Assembly (NCBI GenBank): GCA_944358495.1
Contig: CALVRF010000006.1
Location: 1-28,851 of the forward strand
Source of the DNA: an uncultured Bacilli bacterium
GTDB taxonomy: Bacteria > Bacillota_I > Bacilli_A > RF39 > UBA660
Direction of reading: 5' to 3'
Length of the DNA: 28,851 nt
The notes under the pieces are model-generated. The model did no database searches. It was not told the DNA's origin and saw only the letters and a list, made by a program, of their open reading frames with translations. Of the stretch, positions 22,131 to 28,851 are shown in pieces. Both the position numbers and the translations under genes were made by a program. Position 1 is the first letter of the stretch; each line of letters opens with the position of its first letter.

Positions 22131-22607
22131 CTACTCACTTTCTGTAACTACTGTTCCTTCGGCGAAGTCATCATCATCGCGAAGCGTCAAAGCAAAATAA
22201 ATCACCACTAAAACTAAAATAACCACTATTCCATACACTAATATCGGAATCACTGGTATTTTTTTTCGATGGTCGACTGTATAAGGTGACTTAACCGCTT
22301 TAACATTTTTCTTTTCTTTACTTTTCTCTTTAGTAGCCATCTTTATATCATCCAAAGAAAGTTTAGAAGTATAATCAAATAAATATTCGTTAAATTCATC
22401 CACTAAATCTTCCTTATTAAGACCTAAATACTTGGCATAATCCCTAATAAAATATTTTAAATAAAAGACATCATCAAAAGCTTCAGAATTTCCAGCCTCG
22501 ATATTCTCGACTTGAGTCGGTTTAACTTTTAAATCTTCGGCTACTTCTTCAACTGAAACACCGATACTCTCGCGAGCCATCTTTAACTGTTCTCCTATTT
22601 CTTTCAT
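22131..22607 (-). CDS. rodZ: RodZ-like helix-turn-helix membrane protein (short form)
   Basis: 158 aa. An N-terminal Xre-type HTH (about 1-70; MKEIGEQLKMARESIGVSVEEVAEDLK pattern, then VENIEAGN), a basic linker and one TM (about 117-139). In RodZ the HTH binds MreB and guides wall elongation. The external part is only ~15 acidic residues; the DUF4115 domain of Bacillus RodZ is absent. I chose the ATG at 22607 with AAAGGAAGG upstream; the longer frame from 22649 would run through the 3' end of rnpB. Position before pgsA matches B. subtilis (ymfM/rodZ-pgsA). Confidence 0.88.
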   Translation of the reverse strand: MKEIGEQLKMARESIGVSVEEVAEDLKVKPTQVENIEAGNSEAFDDVFYLKYFIRDYAKYLGLNKEDLVDEFNEYLFDYTSKLSLDDIKMATKEKSKEKKNVKAVKSPYTVDHRKKIPVIPILVYGIVVILVLVVIYFALTLRDDDDFAEGTVVTESE

Positions 22608-22628
22608 ATTCTTCCTTCCTTTAAAACC

Positions 22629-22982
22629 AAATAATATTTTATAAGCCATATTCTGTTCCTATTACTAGGCGACAAACATCTATCTACTGGTAACCCAGTC
22701 CCATAGAAAATTCATTTCTTTTCTATTAGGTTCCCCTACCATAATTTGGGTTTCTTGCTTGCGGAGTTTACCACGTTTCACTCTTTCATTTCTAAAAGCA
22801 TCGTCACTGCGGCACTTTATGTTCTAGACCATAGACAAGCCTTAGGCCATCAAACGTCGTTAGACAAAGTCTACCTTAGGTTATTTTTTCCCTAAGCACA
22901 AACACTACAGTCATCGCAGACTGTGCAAGTATGGACTTTCCTCTACATTACTAAGAATGCAGCGTTTGTCAAAATATTATTT
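22629..22982 (-). ncRNA. rnpB: RNase P RNA, type B
   Basis: About 354 nt catalytic RNA that trims tRNA 5' ends. On the minus strand it has GAGGAAAGTCC (22943-22933), GTGAAACGTGGTAAACTCC, GAAACCCAAATT...GGTAGGGGAACC and AGATAGATG, plus the 3' ATGGCTTA seen in B. subtilis rnpB. A perfect 12-bp P1 helix joins 22971-22982 with 22629-22640, which sets the ends. It starts inside the last codons and stop of gpsB and is followed by rodZ. Following gpsB is the order in B. subtilis. No separate promoter is obvious; it is probably processed from the gpsB transcript or starts within it. Confidence 0.95.
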
Positions 22983-23300
22983 ATCTCCATAAATGATTTT
23001 TTCTAGGTTAGATAGTCTTCTAAGTATATCAACATTACTTACATTACTACCACTAGTTTCCGAAGCTACATCAAGTTTTGTACGTAAGCTTCTAATTTCT
23101 TGCTTTAAACGCATATTCTCTTCAACAAGACTTTTCTTATCTCGTTCATACTCACGCATTAAAGCAAACATTTCTTCATAGTCGCTAATAATCGTATCTA
23201 AAAACTTATCAACTTCTTGCGGTCTATATCCTCTTGTATCGATTTTAAATTCTTTTTCTAATATATCTTTTGGAGTCAGCATAATTCTTTCTTGATACAT
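22977..23300 (-). CDS. gpsB: Cell division protein GpsB
   Basis: 107 aa. The DivIVA-like N-terminal domain has LTPKDILEKEFKIDTRGYRP and EVDKFLDTIISDYE, then a coiled coil (about 45-80) and the C-terminal trimer helix with DILRRLSNLEKIIYG, all as in GpsB. GpsB moves PBP1 between elongation and division sites; ponA lies 0.9 kb away on the other strand. The ATG at 23300 has GAGGGG 7 nt upstream. Its stop overlaps the 5' strand of rnpB P1. Confidence 0.93.
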   Translation of the reverse strand: MYQERIMLTPKDILEKEFKIDTRGYRPQEVDKFLDTIISDYEEMFALMREYERDKKSLVEENMRLKQEIRSLRTKLDVASETSGSNVSNVDILRRLSNLEKIIYGDK

Positions 23301-23326
23301 GAGTATCCCCTCTTTCTTTATATAAC

Positions 23327-23355
23327 ATTTTAAAGTAAATTATGCTCTTTGTCAA
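23327..23355 (-). promoter_or_regulatory. Sigma-A-type promoter of gpsB (and probably rnpB)
   Basis: TTGACA-N17-TAAAAT on the minus strand, 26 nt before the gpsB ATG. Confidence 0.82.
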
Positions 23356-23367
23356 TCCACCAATACC

Positions 23368-23398
23368 AAAAAAGCTACTTCATCTTACCATAAGTAGC
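23368..23398 (-). terminator. Terminator of a small minus-strand unit upstream of gpsB
   Basis: Minus strand GCTACTT, 11-nt loop, AAGTAGC then T6. It contains the stop of the small ORF 23375-23464, so a minus-strand transcript must begin between it and recU. Confidence 0.72.
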
Positions 23399-23464
23399 CC
23401 ACTTCATATACTTGATATCTTCGGTCATCATATCAAATATATTGTTAATTTTATTAATATCCAT
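23375..23464 (-). CDS. Possible tiny protein (29 aa), unknown
   Basis: MDINKINNIFDMMTEDIK, then YMKWATYGKMK and TAG. A GGTGAT lies 3 nt before the ATG, which is close spacing. The frame stays open upstream to a possible TTG at 23530 (51 aa; ESDVLLFLVCYALDGDT), so the short product may be the tail of a longer or decayed gene. Its terminator begins within the stop, as for the other real genes here, which is the best argument that it is expressed. No family recognised. Confidence 0.4.
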   Translation of the reverse strand: MDINKINNIFDMMTEDIKYMKWATYGKMK

Positions 23465-23553
23465 TGTATCACCATCTAAAGCATAACACACTAAAAATAA
23501 TAAAACATCACTTTCGACAAGACTAGCCAAAATTAGAACTTTAATAAATAATA

Positions 23554-23582
23554 TGGAAAAAAAATCTTATTTATAGTATAAT
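23554..23582 (+). promoter_or_regulatory. Candidate promoter of recU-ponA
   Basis: TGGAAA-N17-TATAAT, ending 16 nt before the chosen recU ATG. Confidence 0.55.
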
Positions 23583-23598
23583 TAAAATGGTGTTAAAT

Positions 23599-24189
23599 AT
23601 GAAATATCCTATAGGGGCTAAAAAAAGCACAAAAAAATATAACAACTATGGTAATCGTGGGATGGGATTAGAAGGCGATTTAGAAATCACTAATAACTAT
23701 TATTTGCAAACGGATCAAGCCATTATTCATAAAAAACCCACACCTATAACTATTGCCAAGGTTGACTATCCATCGAGGTTAGAAGCCGTTATTAAAGAAG
23801 GCTACTTCAGAACGCCATCAACTACTGATTACAACGGCATATACAAAGGTAAATATTTAGATTTCGAAGCGAAAGAAACAACTCATAAAACATCTTTTCC
23901 CCTAAGTAATATTCATAATCATCAAATAAATCATTTAAAAGCCATTTTCCATCATGGAGGTATCGGTTTTATCATCGTCAGATTTACAACACTCAATCAA
24001 ACTTATTTATTAACCGTTGAAAAACTCATTAAGTTTTTAAAAAATAATAATCGCAAATCTATCCCTCTAGATTATTTTAAAGAAAATGGTTACATCATAA
24101 AAGACAAATATAATCCGCGAGTAGATTATCTAGAAGTTATTGATAACATATACTTTAATGGAGGTAACAATGAAAAAAATAAGACTTAA
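23599..24189 (+). CDS. recU: Holliday junction resolvase RecU
   Basis: 196 aa, usual length. Matches Bacillus RecU: YNNYGNRGMGLEGDLEITN, IHKKPTPITI, then the active-site block STTDYNGIYKGKYLDFEAKET with Asp and E-A-K metal ligands, and KTSFPLSNIHNHQ. RecU cuts Holliday junctions and modulates RecA. The start at 23599 (MKYPIG) aligns with MIRYP of B. subtilis; an ATG 4 codons earlier would be almost leaderless relative to the promoter. It overlaps ponA by 20 nt, the same pairing as in B. subtilis. Confidence 0.95.
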   Translation: MKYPIGAKKSTKKYNNYGNRGMGLEGDLEITNNYYLQTDQAIIHKKPTPITIAKVDYPSRLEAVIKEGYFRTPSTTDYNGIYKGKYLDFEAKETTHKTSFPLSNIHNHQINHLKAIFHHGGIGFIIVRFTTLNQTYLLTVEKLIKFLKNNNRKSIPLDYFKENGYIIKDKYNPRVDYLEVIDNIYFNGGNNEKNKT

Positions 24190-27124
24190 AAAAATCCCAA
24201 TCATCGTAATTAGTATTATTTTACTAATTATTCTTTCCATATTCATAAATATTATAGTCGGCTTAATTGTCGCTATTGCCCTAAATCTTATATGGCTTAT
24301 ACCATATATTAAAAATAAAACTGATATAACTCATAAAAAGCCTAGAACTTCGACTATCGAAGCCAAAGATGAAAATACAAAAAACGAAATAGAAAGTAGT
24401 GATGATATGGCCAAAAAAATTGCAAAAAATAAAAAAGGTAAAAATCCCAGTAAAAAGAAAAAAGGTAAAATTGCTTTATTAGTATTGCTGATTTTATTTA
24501 TAATTTTCTTACTAATTGGCATTATCTTCTTTATCTATATTGCTGTAAGTGCTGACAAATTTGACCCCGACAAACTTTATACTAAAGAAGCCAGTACTTT
24601 ATATGATAGTGAAGGAAACGAGTTTGCCAAACTAGGCACCGAAATGCGTGAAAAAATAACTTATGATGAAATGTCTGAAGAGCTAATTAACGCAATTGTA
24701 GCTACCGAAGACTCAAGATTCTTCCAACATAATGGCTTCGACCTACCACGTTTCCTTAAAGCTTCTTTTGGCCAATTATTAGGTCAAAATGCCGGTGGAG
24801 CCTCAACCTTAACTATGCAAGTGTCTAAAAACCAATTCACCTCTACTGAATCATCCGGTTTTGAAGGAATTAAACGTAAGTTTACCGATATTTATGTTTC
24901 TATTTTCCAAATCGAACGTAATTATACTAAAGAAGAAATCTTGGAATTTTATGTCAATTCATATTATTTAGGTAGTGGAGCTTATGGTGTAGAACAAGCA
25001 GCTAAAACTTATTTTAACAAAAGTGCTAAAGACTTAAACTTATCTGAGGCTGCTATGATTGCCGGTTTATTTCAATCACCAGTTGCCTATGACCCAAATA
25101 TTAATCCTGAACAAACTGAAGAAAGGCGTAAATTAGTCTTAAGTTTAATGAAACGCCATGGTTATATTAATAATGACGAATATGAAATGGCCTTAAAAAT
25201 GACCGTCGACAAAATTGTAATTAAAGGTAATTCTGCTAATACCGACTATGCTGATTATCAAGGTTTTATCGATACTGTAGCCGTTGAAGTTAAAGAAGAA
25301 ACCGGTTATGACCCATATTCATATTCCATGGATATATACACCACCATGGATCGTGAAAAACAAGATGAAATTACTAAAATTATGAGTGGTGAAAACTTTA
25401 GCTGGGAAAATGACAAAGTCGATGCTGGTGTCGCTGTCGTTGATACCCAAACAGGAGAAATTGTAGCTATCGGAGCTGGACGTAATAGTTCCGGCGCTAA
25501 ATCATTCAACAATGCTACCATGATAAAAAAACAAATTGGTTCAACCGCCAAACCATTATACGATTATGGTCCGGCTATTGAATATTTAGATTGGAACACT
25601 AATCACCCAATTATCGATAGTAAATACACCTATAGTGATGGTACTGAAATTAACAACTGGGATGGTGGATACAAAGGTATGATTACCATTCGTGAAGCCT
25701 TAGTTGATTCTCGTAATATTCCGGCTTTAAAAACCTTTCAAAGTGTTAAAAATTCCGACATTAAAACCTTTGTTGCTAATTTAGGGTTATCACCAGAAGT
25801 TGCATCTAATGGTAAATTACACGAAGCACATGCTATTGGTGGATATACCGGAGAATCTCCATTAAGTGTTGCCGCTGCTTATGCCGCTTTCGGCAATGGT
25901 GGATATTATAATGAACCACATAGTTTCACCAAAATTGTCTTTGACAAAGGCGATGAAACATATGAAGTTGAAAATGATCGAACTAAAGCTATGGGCTCAG
26001 ATACCGCTTATATGGTAACCGATATGTTAGTCGATACTGGCCAATCTGCTTTAGGTAGTTATAGTAACATCAATGGAGCCGAATTTGCCGCTAAAACAGG
26101 AACAACCAACTACGATGAAGAAACTATGGATGCTTGGAATTTGCCAAGTAGTGCCGTCAATGACTTATGGGTTGCTGGTTATAATAGTGAATATTCTATC
26201 GCTGTTTGGTATGGATATAACTCCCTTAAAGATGGCTATAACCGTTTTAGTTCAAGTCAAAACTCAAAATTATTTAAAGCCGTTGCTCAAAACTTCTTCG
26301 ATGCTGACTCAAAATTTGAAAAACCAGATAATGTCGTCGAAGTTACTGTTGAAAGAAATACTGGTTCTTCATTATTACCAAGTTCAAACACTCCAAGCAA
26401 TATGAAAAGTACTGAATTATTTAAGGAAGACAGCAAACCAACTGAAGTATCAAACAGATATGCCACATTGGCCAATGTTACTAATGCCAAAGCTAGTGTT
26501 AATGGAAGACAAGTTACATTATCTTGGAAAGCTATTGGAACCCCTGACGCTTTAAATCGCTCATACTGGAGTCCAATTGTCAACAAAGCCTTCTCCATTT
26601 CTAGCGACCAAACAACATATTTAAATTACATTATGAATTTCAATAATAGTGCCTTAGGTAGTGTTGTCTATAACGTTTATCTTAAAAATGGTAACAACCT
26701 TACTAGAGTAACTACAGTAAGTTCAACCAGTGCTACTGTTCAATTACCAACATCAGCCTCACCAACTTATGTTATTAAAGCAAGTTATTCTAACTTTGGT
26801 GGCGCCGAAAGTAGTGGTATTGAAGTTAAAGTTGATTATGAAGGAGTATCTTCAAGCGACGTCAAAGTTAGCCTCAATGGCGATGCTACTATGAGTATTA
26901 ATACTGGAGAAACTTATAAAGATGAAGGGGTTAGTGCCACCTTAGACGGTGAAGACATTTCTGACGATATTAATATCACCACTAAAGTTACTGATTCTAG
27001 TGGTGCCGAAGTCCAAATGTCAACTATTGGCACGGTTTCTGGAGAAACTTACAAAATCACTTATACCATAACCTATGAAGGAGTAGTAGTAAATACTCTC
27101 ACCAGAACCATTACTGTATTATAA
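24170..27124 (+). CDS. ponA: Class A penicillin-binding protein PBP1A
   Basis: 984 aa bifunctional peptidoglycan synthase. Two extra membrane segments (about 10-48), a Lys-rich cytosolic linker (about 55-100) and the main anchor (about 101-128) precede the GT51 transglycosylase (ATEDSRFF with catalytic Glu near 180; GGASTLTMQ). The transpeptidase has STAK (Ser ~458), SRN (~514) and KTGT (~642). The last ~220 residues hold a fibronectin-III-like segment (VNGRQVTLSWKA) and an Ig-like DUF5011-type domain (SINTGETYKDEGVSATLDG) that probably contact the wall. The ATG at 24170 follows GGAGG. Forms a recU-ponA operon. Confidence 0.96.
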   Translation: MKKIRLKKIPIIVISIILLIILSIFINIIVGLIVAIALNLIWLIPYIKNKTDITHKKPRTSTIEAKDENTKNEIESSDDMAKKIAKNKKGKNPSKKKKGKIALLVLLILFIIFLLIGIIFFIYIAVSADKFDPDKLYTKEASTLYDSEGNEFAKLGTEMREKITYDEMSEELINAIVATEDSRFFQHNGFDLPRFLKASFGQLLGQNAGGASTLTMQVSKNQFTSTESSGFEGIKRKFTDIYVSIFQIERNYTKEEILEFYVNSYYLGSGAYGVEQAAKTYFNKSAKDLNLSEAAMIAGLFQSPVAYDPNINPEQTEERRKLVLSLMKRHGYINNDEYEMALKMTVDKIVIKGNSANTDYADYQGFIDTVAVEVKEETGYDPYSYSMDIYTTMDREKQDEITKIMSGENFSWENDKVDAGVAVVDTQTGEIVAIGAGRNSSGAKSFNNATMIKKQIGSTAKPLYDYGPAIEYLDWNTNHPIIDSKYTYSDGTEINNWDGGYKGMITIREALVDSRNIPALKTFQSVKNSDIKTFVANLGLSPEVASNGKLHEAHAIGGYTGESPLSVAAAYAAFGNGGYYNEPHSFTKIVFDKGDETYEVENDRTKAMGSDTAYMVTDMLVDTGQSALGSYSNINGAEFAAKTGTTNYDEETMDAWNLPSSAVNDLWVAGYNSEYSIAVWYGYNSLKDGYNRFSSSQNSKLFKAVAQNFFDADSKFEKPDNVVEVTVERNTGSSLLPSSNTPSNMKSTELFKEDSKPTEVSNRYATLANVTNAKASVNGRQVTLSWKAIGTPDALNRSYWSPIVNKAFSISSDQTTYLNYIMNFNNSALGSVVYNVYLKNGNNLTRVTTVSSTSATVQLPTSASPTYVIKASYSNFGGAESSGIEVKVDYEGVSSSDVKVSLNGDATMSINTGETYKDEGVSATLDGEDISDDINITTKVTDSSGAEVQMSTIGTVSGETYKITYTITYEGVVVNTLTRTITVL

Positions 27125-27156
27125 AAAATATTGGTTTAATCGCCAATATTTTTTTT
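27123..27156. terminator. Shared bidirectional terminator ponA/nudix
   Basis: AAAAAATATTGG pairs with CCAATATTTTTT around an 8-nt loop. Both stop codons (ponA 27122-27124, nudix 27138-27136) touch the hairpin. Confidence 0.85.
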
Positions 27157-27558
27157 ATTTACTAAATATTCAAATGCTCTTTTTAATACAACTTTAACAT
27201 CATCATAAGTAATAATATTTAAAGCCTCACGATAATCCATCCATAAAACCTCATTTACTTCCTTTTCCTGCGGCCTTAACTGTCCACCTATTTCCTCACC
27301 CACAAAAAACACAACATCCTTTAAAACATCCTTTTTGGGGCTATAAGTAATCACATAACGAAAACCATCATCAATTTTTACCTTTAATCCAGTTTCCTCG
27401 AATATTTCGCGGTAAGCTGTTTTAATTTCGTTTTCCCCAATTTCAACATGTCCCTTAGGAAATGACCAAAAACCTTTCTTCTGATAGATCACTAAAATTT
27501 CTAATTTATCCATATTCCAACGATAAACCACCGCTCCGCATGCTTTTTCTTTTTTCAC
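27136..27558 (-). CDS. Nudix hydrolase (MutT/Ap4A-hydrolase-like)
   Basis: 140 aa. The 23-residue Nudix box is complete: GHVEIGENEIKTAYREIFEE then TGL (G-x5-E-x7-R-E-x2-E-E-x-G), preceded by SFPKG. KACGAVVYRW and the SFPKGH context resemble diadenosine-tetraphosphate hydrolases, but the substrate is not settled by sequence. It starts with GTG overlapping the nth stop (TAGTG); the AGGAGG Shine-Dalgarno is also the codons for the last two Arg of Nth. Third gene of dnaD-nth-nudix; in B. subtilis ypoC holds this place. Confidence 0.9.
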   Translation of the reverse strand: MKKEKACGAVVYRWNMDKLEILVIYQKKGFWSFPKGHVEIGENEIKTAYREIFEETGLKVKIDDGFRYVITYSPKKDVLKDVVFFVGEEIGGQLRPQEKEVNEVLWMDYREALNIITYDDVKVVLKRAFEYLVNKKNIGD

Positions 27559-28187
27559 TAATGCCTCCTATAATAATTACAAATATCTTTTAACTTGCAC
27601 TCTTCACACTTAGGATTTCTAGCCATACAATGATATCTTCCAAATAAGACAAGTTGATGATGCCTTTTACATAAGTCTACTTTTTTAAAATATTTACTTA
27701 ATTTTTTCTCAATTGTATAAGGATCATCTCCCTCTTTTGCCAAACCTAATCGAATGCTTACTCTCGATACATGAGTATCCACCGCAATACAAGGTTCATT
27801 AAACAAATTACTAAGTACTACGTTAGCCGTCTTTCGTCCAACTCCCGGTAACGATTCCAAATAATCTCGATTATTAGGTACAACCCCACTACAATCTTCA
27901 AGTAACCTTTTAGCTATATTAATCACATTTAAAGCCTTTTTATTAAAAGTACCAATCGGCCGAATAATTTGAATAATGTCCTCAAGTTTAGCTTCACTAA
28001 GTGCTTTTAGATTAGGATATTTTTTGAATAATACACTTGTAACCATATTTACTCTTTTATCAGTTGTTTGCGCACTAAGCATCACCGCTAACACTAATTC
28101 ATAATCCTTATTATAATTAAGCTCACACCTTGGATTAAGAAATAACTCATCCAAATAATCTTCAATTTTATTCATTGAGCCAGTCAT
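27558..28187 (-). CDS. nth: Endonuclease III
   Basis: About 209 aa DNA glycosylase/AP lyase for oxidised pyrimidines. Helix-hairpin-helix LPGVGRKTANVV with catalytic Lys (about 113-124), catalytic Asp in AVDTHVSRV, and the 4Fe-4S cluster C-x6-C-x2-C-x5-C (CMARNPKCEECKLKDIC). The start is ambiguous: ATGs at 28205, 28187 and 28175 all lie within the end of dnaD. I chose 28187, preceded by GAGGAAGTG. It follows dnaD as in B. subtilis. Confidence 0.95.
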   Translation of the reverse strand: MTGSMNKIEDYLDELFLNPRCELNYNKDYELVLAVMLSAQTTDKRVNMVTSVLFKKYPNLKALSEAKLEDIIQIIRPIGTFNKKALNVINIAKRLLEDCSGVVPNNRDYLESLPGVGRKTANVVLSNLFNEPCIAVDTHVSRVSIRLGLAKEGDDPYTIEKKLSKYFKKVDLCKRHHQLVLFGRYHCMARNPKCEECKLKDICNYYRRH

Positions 28188-28788
28188 AATCAAACACTTC
28201 CTCATTTTTAGACTGTTCGCCTTTTTTCACATTAGCAATATCCTTTTTACTTTTTATTCCCTTTTTCTTCCATTCGTATAAAATCTTATCAATATACCTT
28301 AAATTAGTCACTCCATTATATATAGCTTCCTTTAAGGCTAACTTAATAGTTTCTTCTTCAAATCCAGCCTCAATCCAAGCCCCAATAATTTCATATTCCA
28401 TTGGACTTAAAGTTCGTGCAAACTCTTTTTCAAAAGTATCAAAAATATTACTAGATTTATTTTCCTCCTTATTTTCCATTAAAATTAAAGCTAGTTTTTC
28501 ATACAAATTGTCCAAAGCAATATATTCATCACAAACATTGTTGTTAGTCACACTATTTAAAACAATAATATCCTTTTGGGTTAAACCACTTACTAACGTT
28601 AAAACCTCTTTAGAACTCATTCCTACCTCTTTAGCCATTCGTTCAGGATCAAAATCACAATTATCCATTAATATAATTAAAAGGAGTAATTCTTTTTCCG
28701 TAATTTTTAATTTTCTATAATTTTTTAAAAGTAATTTTGGAATAACTACATAACCATTTTTCAAAAGGTCAATTACTTTTTCTGTCAT
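28168..28788 (-). CDS. dnaD: Replication restart protein DnaD
   Basis: 206 aa. The N-terminal winged-helix domain (about 1-95; IPKLLLKNYRKLKITEKELLLLI) forms oligomers; the C-terminal DnaB_2 domain (about 115-185) has FARTLSPMEYEIIGAWI and the Y-x-x-x-I-x-x-x-W motif as YIDKILYEW for DNA binding. DnaD helps load the DnaC helicase with DnaB and DnaI at oriC and restarted forks. The ATG follows AGGTGG. It heads the dnaD-nth-nudix operon. Confidence 0.95.
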   Translation of the reverse strand: MTEKVIDLLKNGYVVIPKLLLKNYRKLKITEKELLLLIILMDNCDFDPERMAKEVGMSSKEVLTLVSGLTQKDIIVLNSVTNNNVCDEYIALDNLYEKLALILMENKEENKSSNIFDTFEKEFARTLSPMEYEIIGAWIEAGFEEETIKLALKEAIYNGVTNLRYIDKILYEWKKKGIKSKKDIANVKKGEQSKNEEVFDYDWLNE

Positions 28789-28805
28789 AATACCACCTAA
28801 AAATT

Positions 28806-28834
28806 ATTATAACTTAATTAAATTAATTTGTCGA
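28806..28834 (-). promoter_or_regulatory. Sigma-A-type promoter of dnaD
   Basis: TCGACA-N17-TATAAT on the minus strand, 17 nt before the dnaD ATG. The -35 lies in a palindrome. Confidence 0.72.
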
Positions 28835-28845
28835 TGGTACGACAA
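28828..28845. promoter_or_regulatory. Palindrome over the dnaD -35 box (possible operator)
   Basis: TTGTCG-ATGGTA-CGACAA, a perfect 6-bp inverted repeat around a 6-bp centre. The arm nearest dnaD contains most of the -35 hexamer. It could be a repressor site or the end of an upstream gene's hairpin. Confidence 0.4.
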
Positions 28846-28851
28846 TAATAT

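Noticed and set aside
22608..22649. Upstream extension of rodZ beginning MAYKILFG
   Set aside because: It lies in the rnpB 3' end (the conserved ATGGCTTA and the P1 strand); the ATG at 22607 has a better Shine-Dalgarno.
26073..26405. Plus-strand 110-codon frame inside ponA
   Set aside because: It is an out-of-phase shadow of the transpeptidase region of ponA.
1..28851. Mollicute-type code with UGA as Trp
   Set aside because: Trp is encoded by TGG, several genes end in TGA (gerQ, divIC, yutD), and prfB with a UGA-sensing frameshift is present.
1..28851. tRNA genes, CRISPR arrays, prophage or complete insertion sequence
   Set aside because: I found no tRNA-like cloverleaf, no regularly spaced repeats, and no transposase or integrase; the only repeats are the 43-bp and 16-bp pairs.

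Overview
The window reads as chromosome of a low-GC, endospore-forming, probably anaerobic member of the Bacillota (Bacilli/Erysipelotrichia-like; exact lineage not determinable from the sequence alone). The evidence is AT-rich coding sequence with the standard code (TGA is used as stop, TGG for Trp, and prfB is present), a type B RNase P RNA, sporulation genes (gerQ, yabG, yabP, yabQ, spoVG, yunB), a class III (oxygen-sensitive) ribonucleotide reductase, and gene orders that match Bacillus subtilis blocks.

Layout. 1-2.8 kb: tail of an unknown gene, a Fic-domain protein, and a two-gene SDR/PduL-type phosphotransacylase operon. 2.9-6.3 kb: gerQ and lemA facing a compact minus-strand run yabG-veg-spoVG-yabP-yabQ-divIC that joins sporulation and division functions. 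6.3-9.9 kb: prfB (with a programmed +1 frameshift)-yitT-type gene-ftsE-ftsX. 10.2-13.2 kb: yutD, yunB, a two-CBS-domain protein and an unknown 439-aa membrane-anchored protein with an aromatic tandem repeat. 13.5-16.6 kb: anaerobic ribonucleotide reductase nrdD, a 53-aa ORF carrying the glycyl-radical motif, and nrdG. 17-18.6 kb: a PdaC-like polysaccharide deacetylase lipoprotein and a small membrane protein. 18.7-22.6 kb: rodZ-pgsA-recA-rny. 22.6-28.8 kb: rnpB, gpsB, recU-ponA (plus strand), then dnaD-nth-nudix (minus strand).

The genes form short operons with short intrinsic terminators, often starting inside the stop codon. Convergent neighbours share one symmetric hairpin. Recognisable sigma-A-type promoters with 17-bp spacers precede lemA, prfB, nrdD, rny, recA, gpsB, recU and dnaD, and recA has a LexA/SOS box.

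The most unusual feature is the ribonucleotide reductase. The large NrdD ORF stops right after its zinc-binding region. The canonical R-x-x-G-Y glycyl-radical segment is a separate 53-codon ORF, in the same frame, just past the TAG stop and with its own Shine-Dalgarno. Other points: a 43-bp dispersed repeat placed just after the nrdG and rny terminators, a 16-bp exact direct repeat bracketing the nrdD/deacetylase intergenic region, a short minus-strand transcription unit with a tiny ORF between gpsB and recU, and lineage-specific remodelling of DivIC, RodZ, PBP1A and GerQ.
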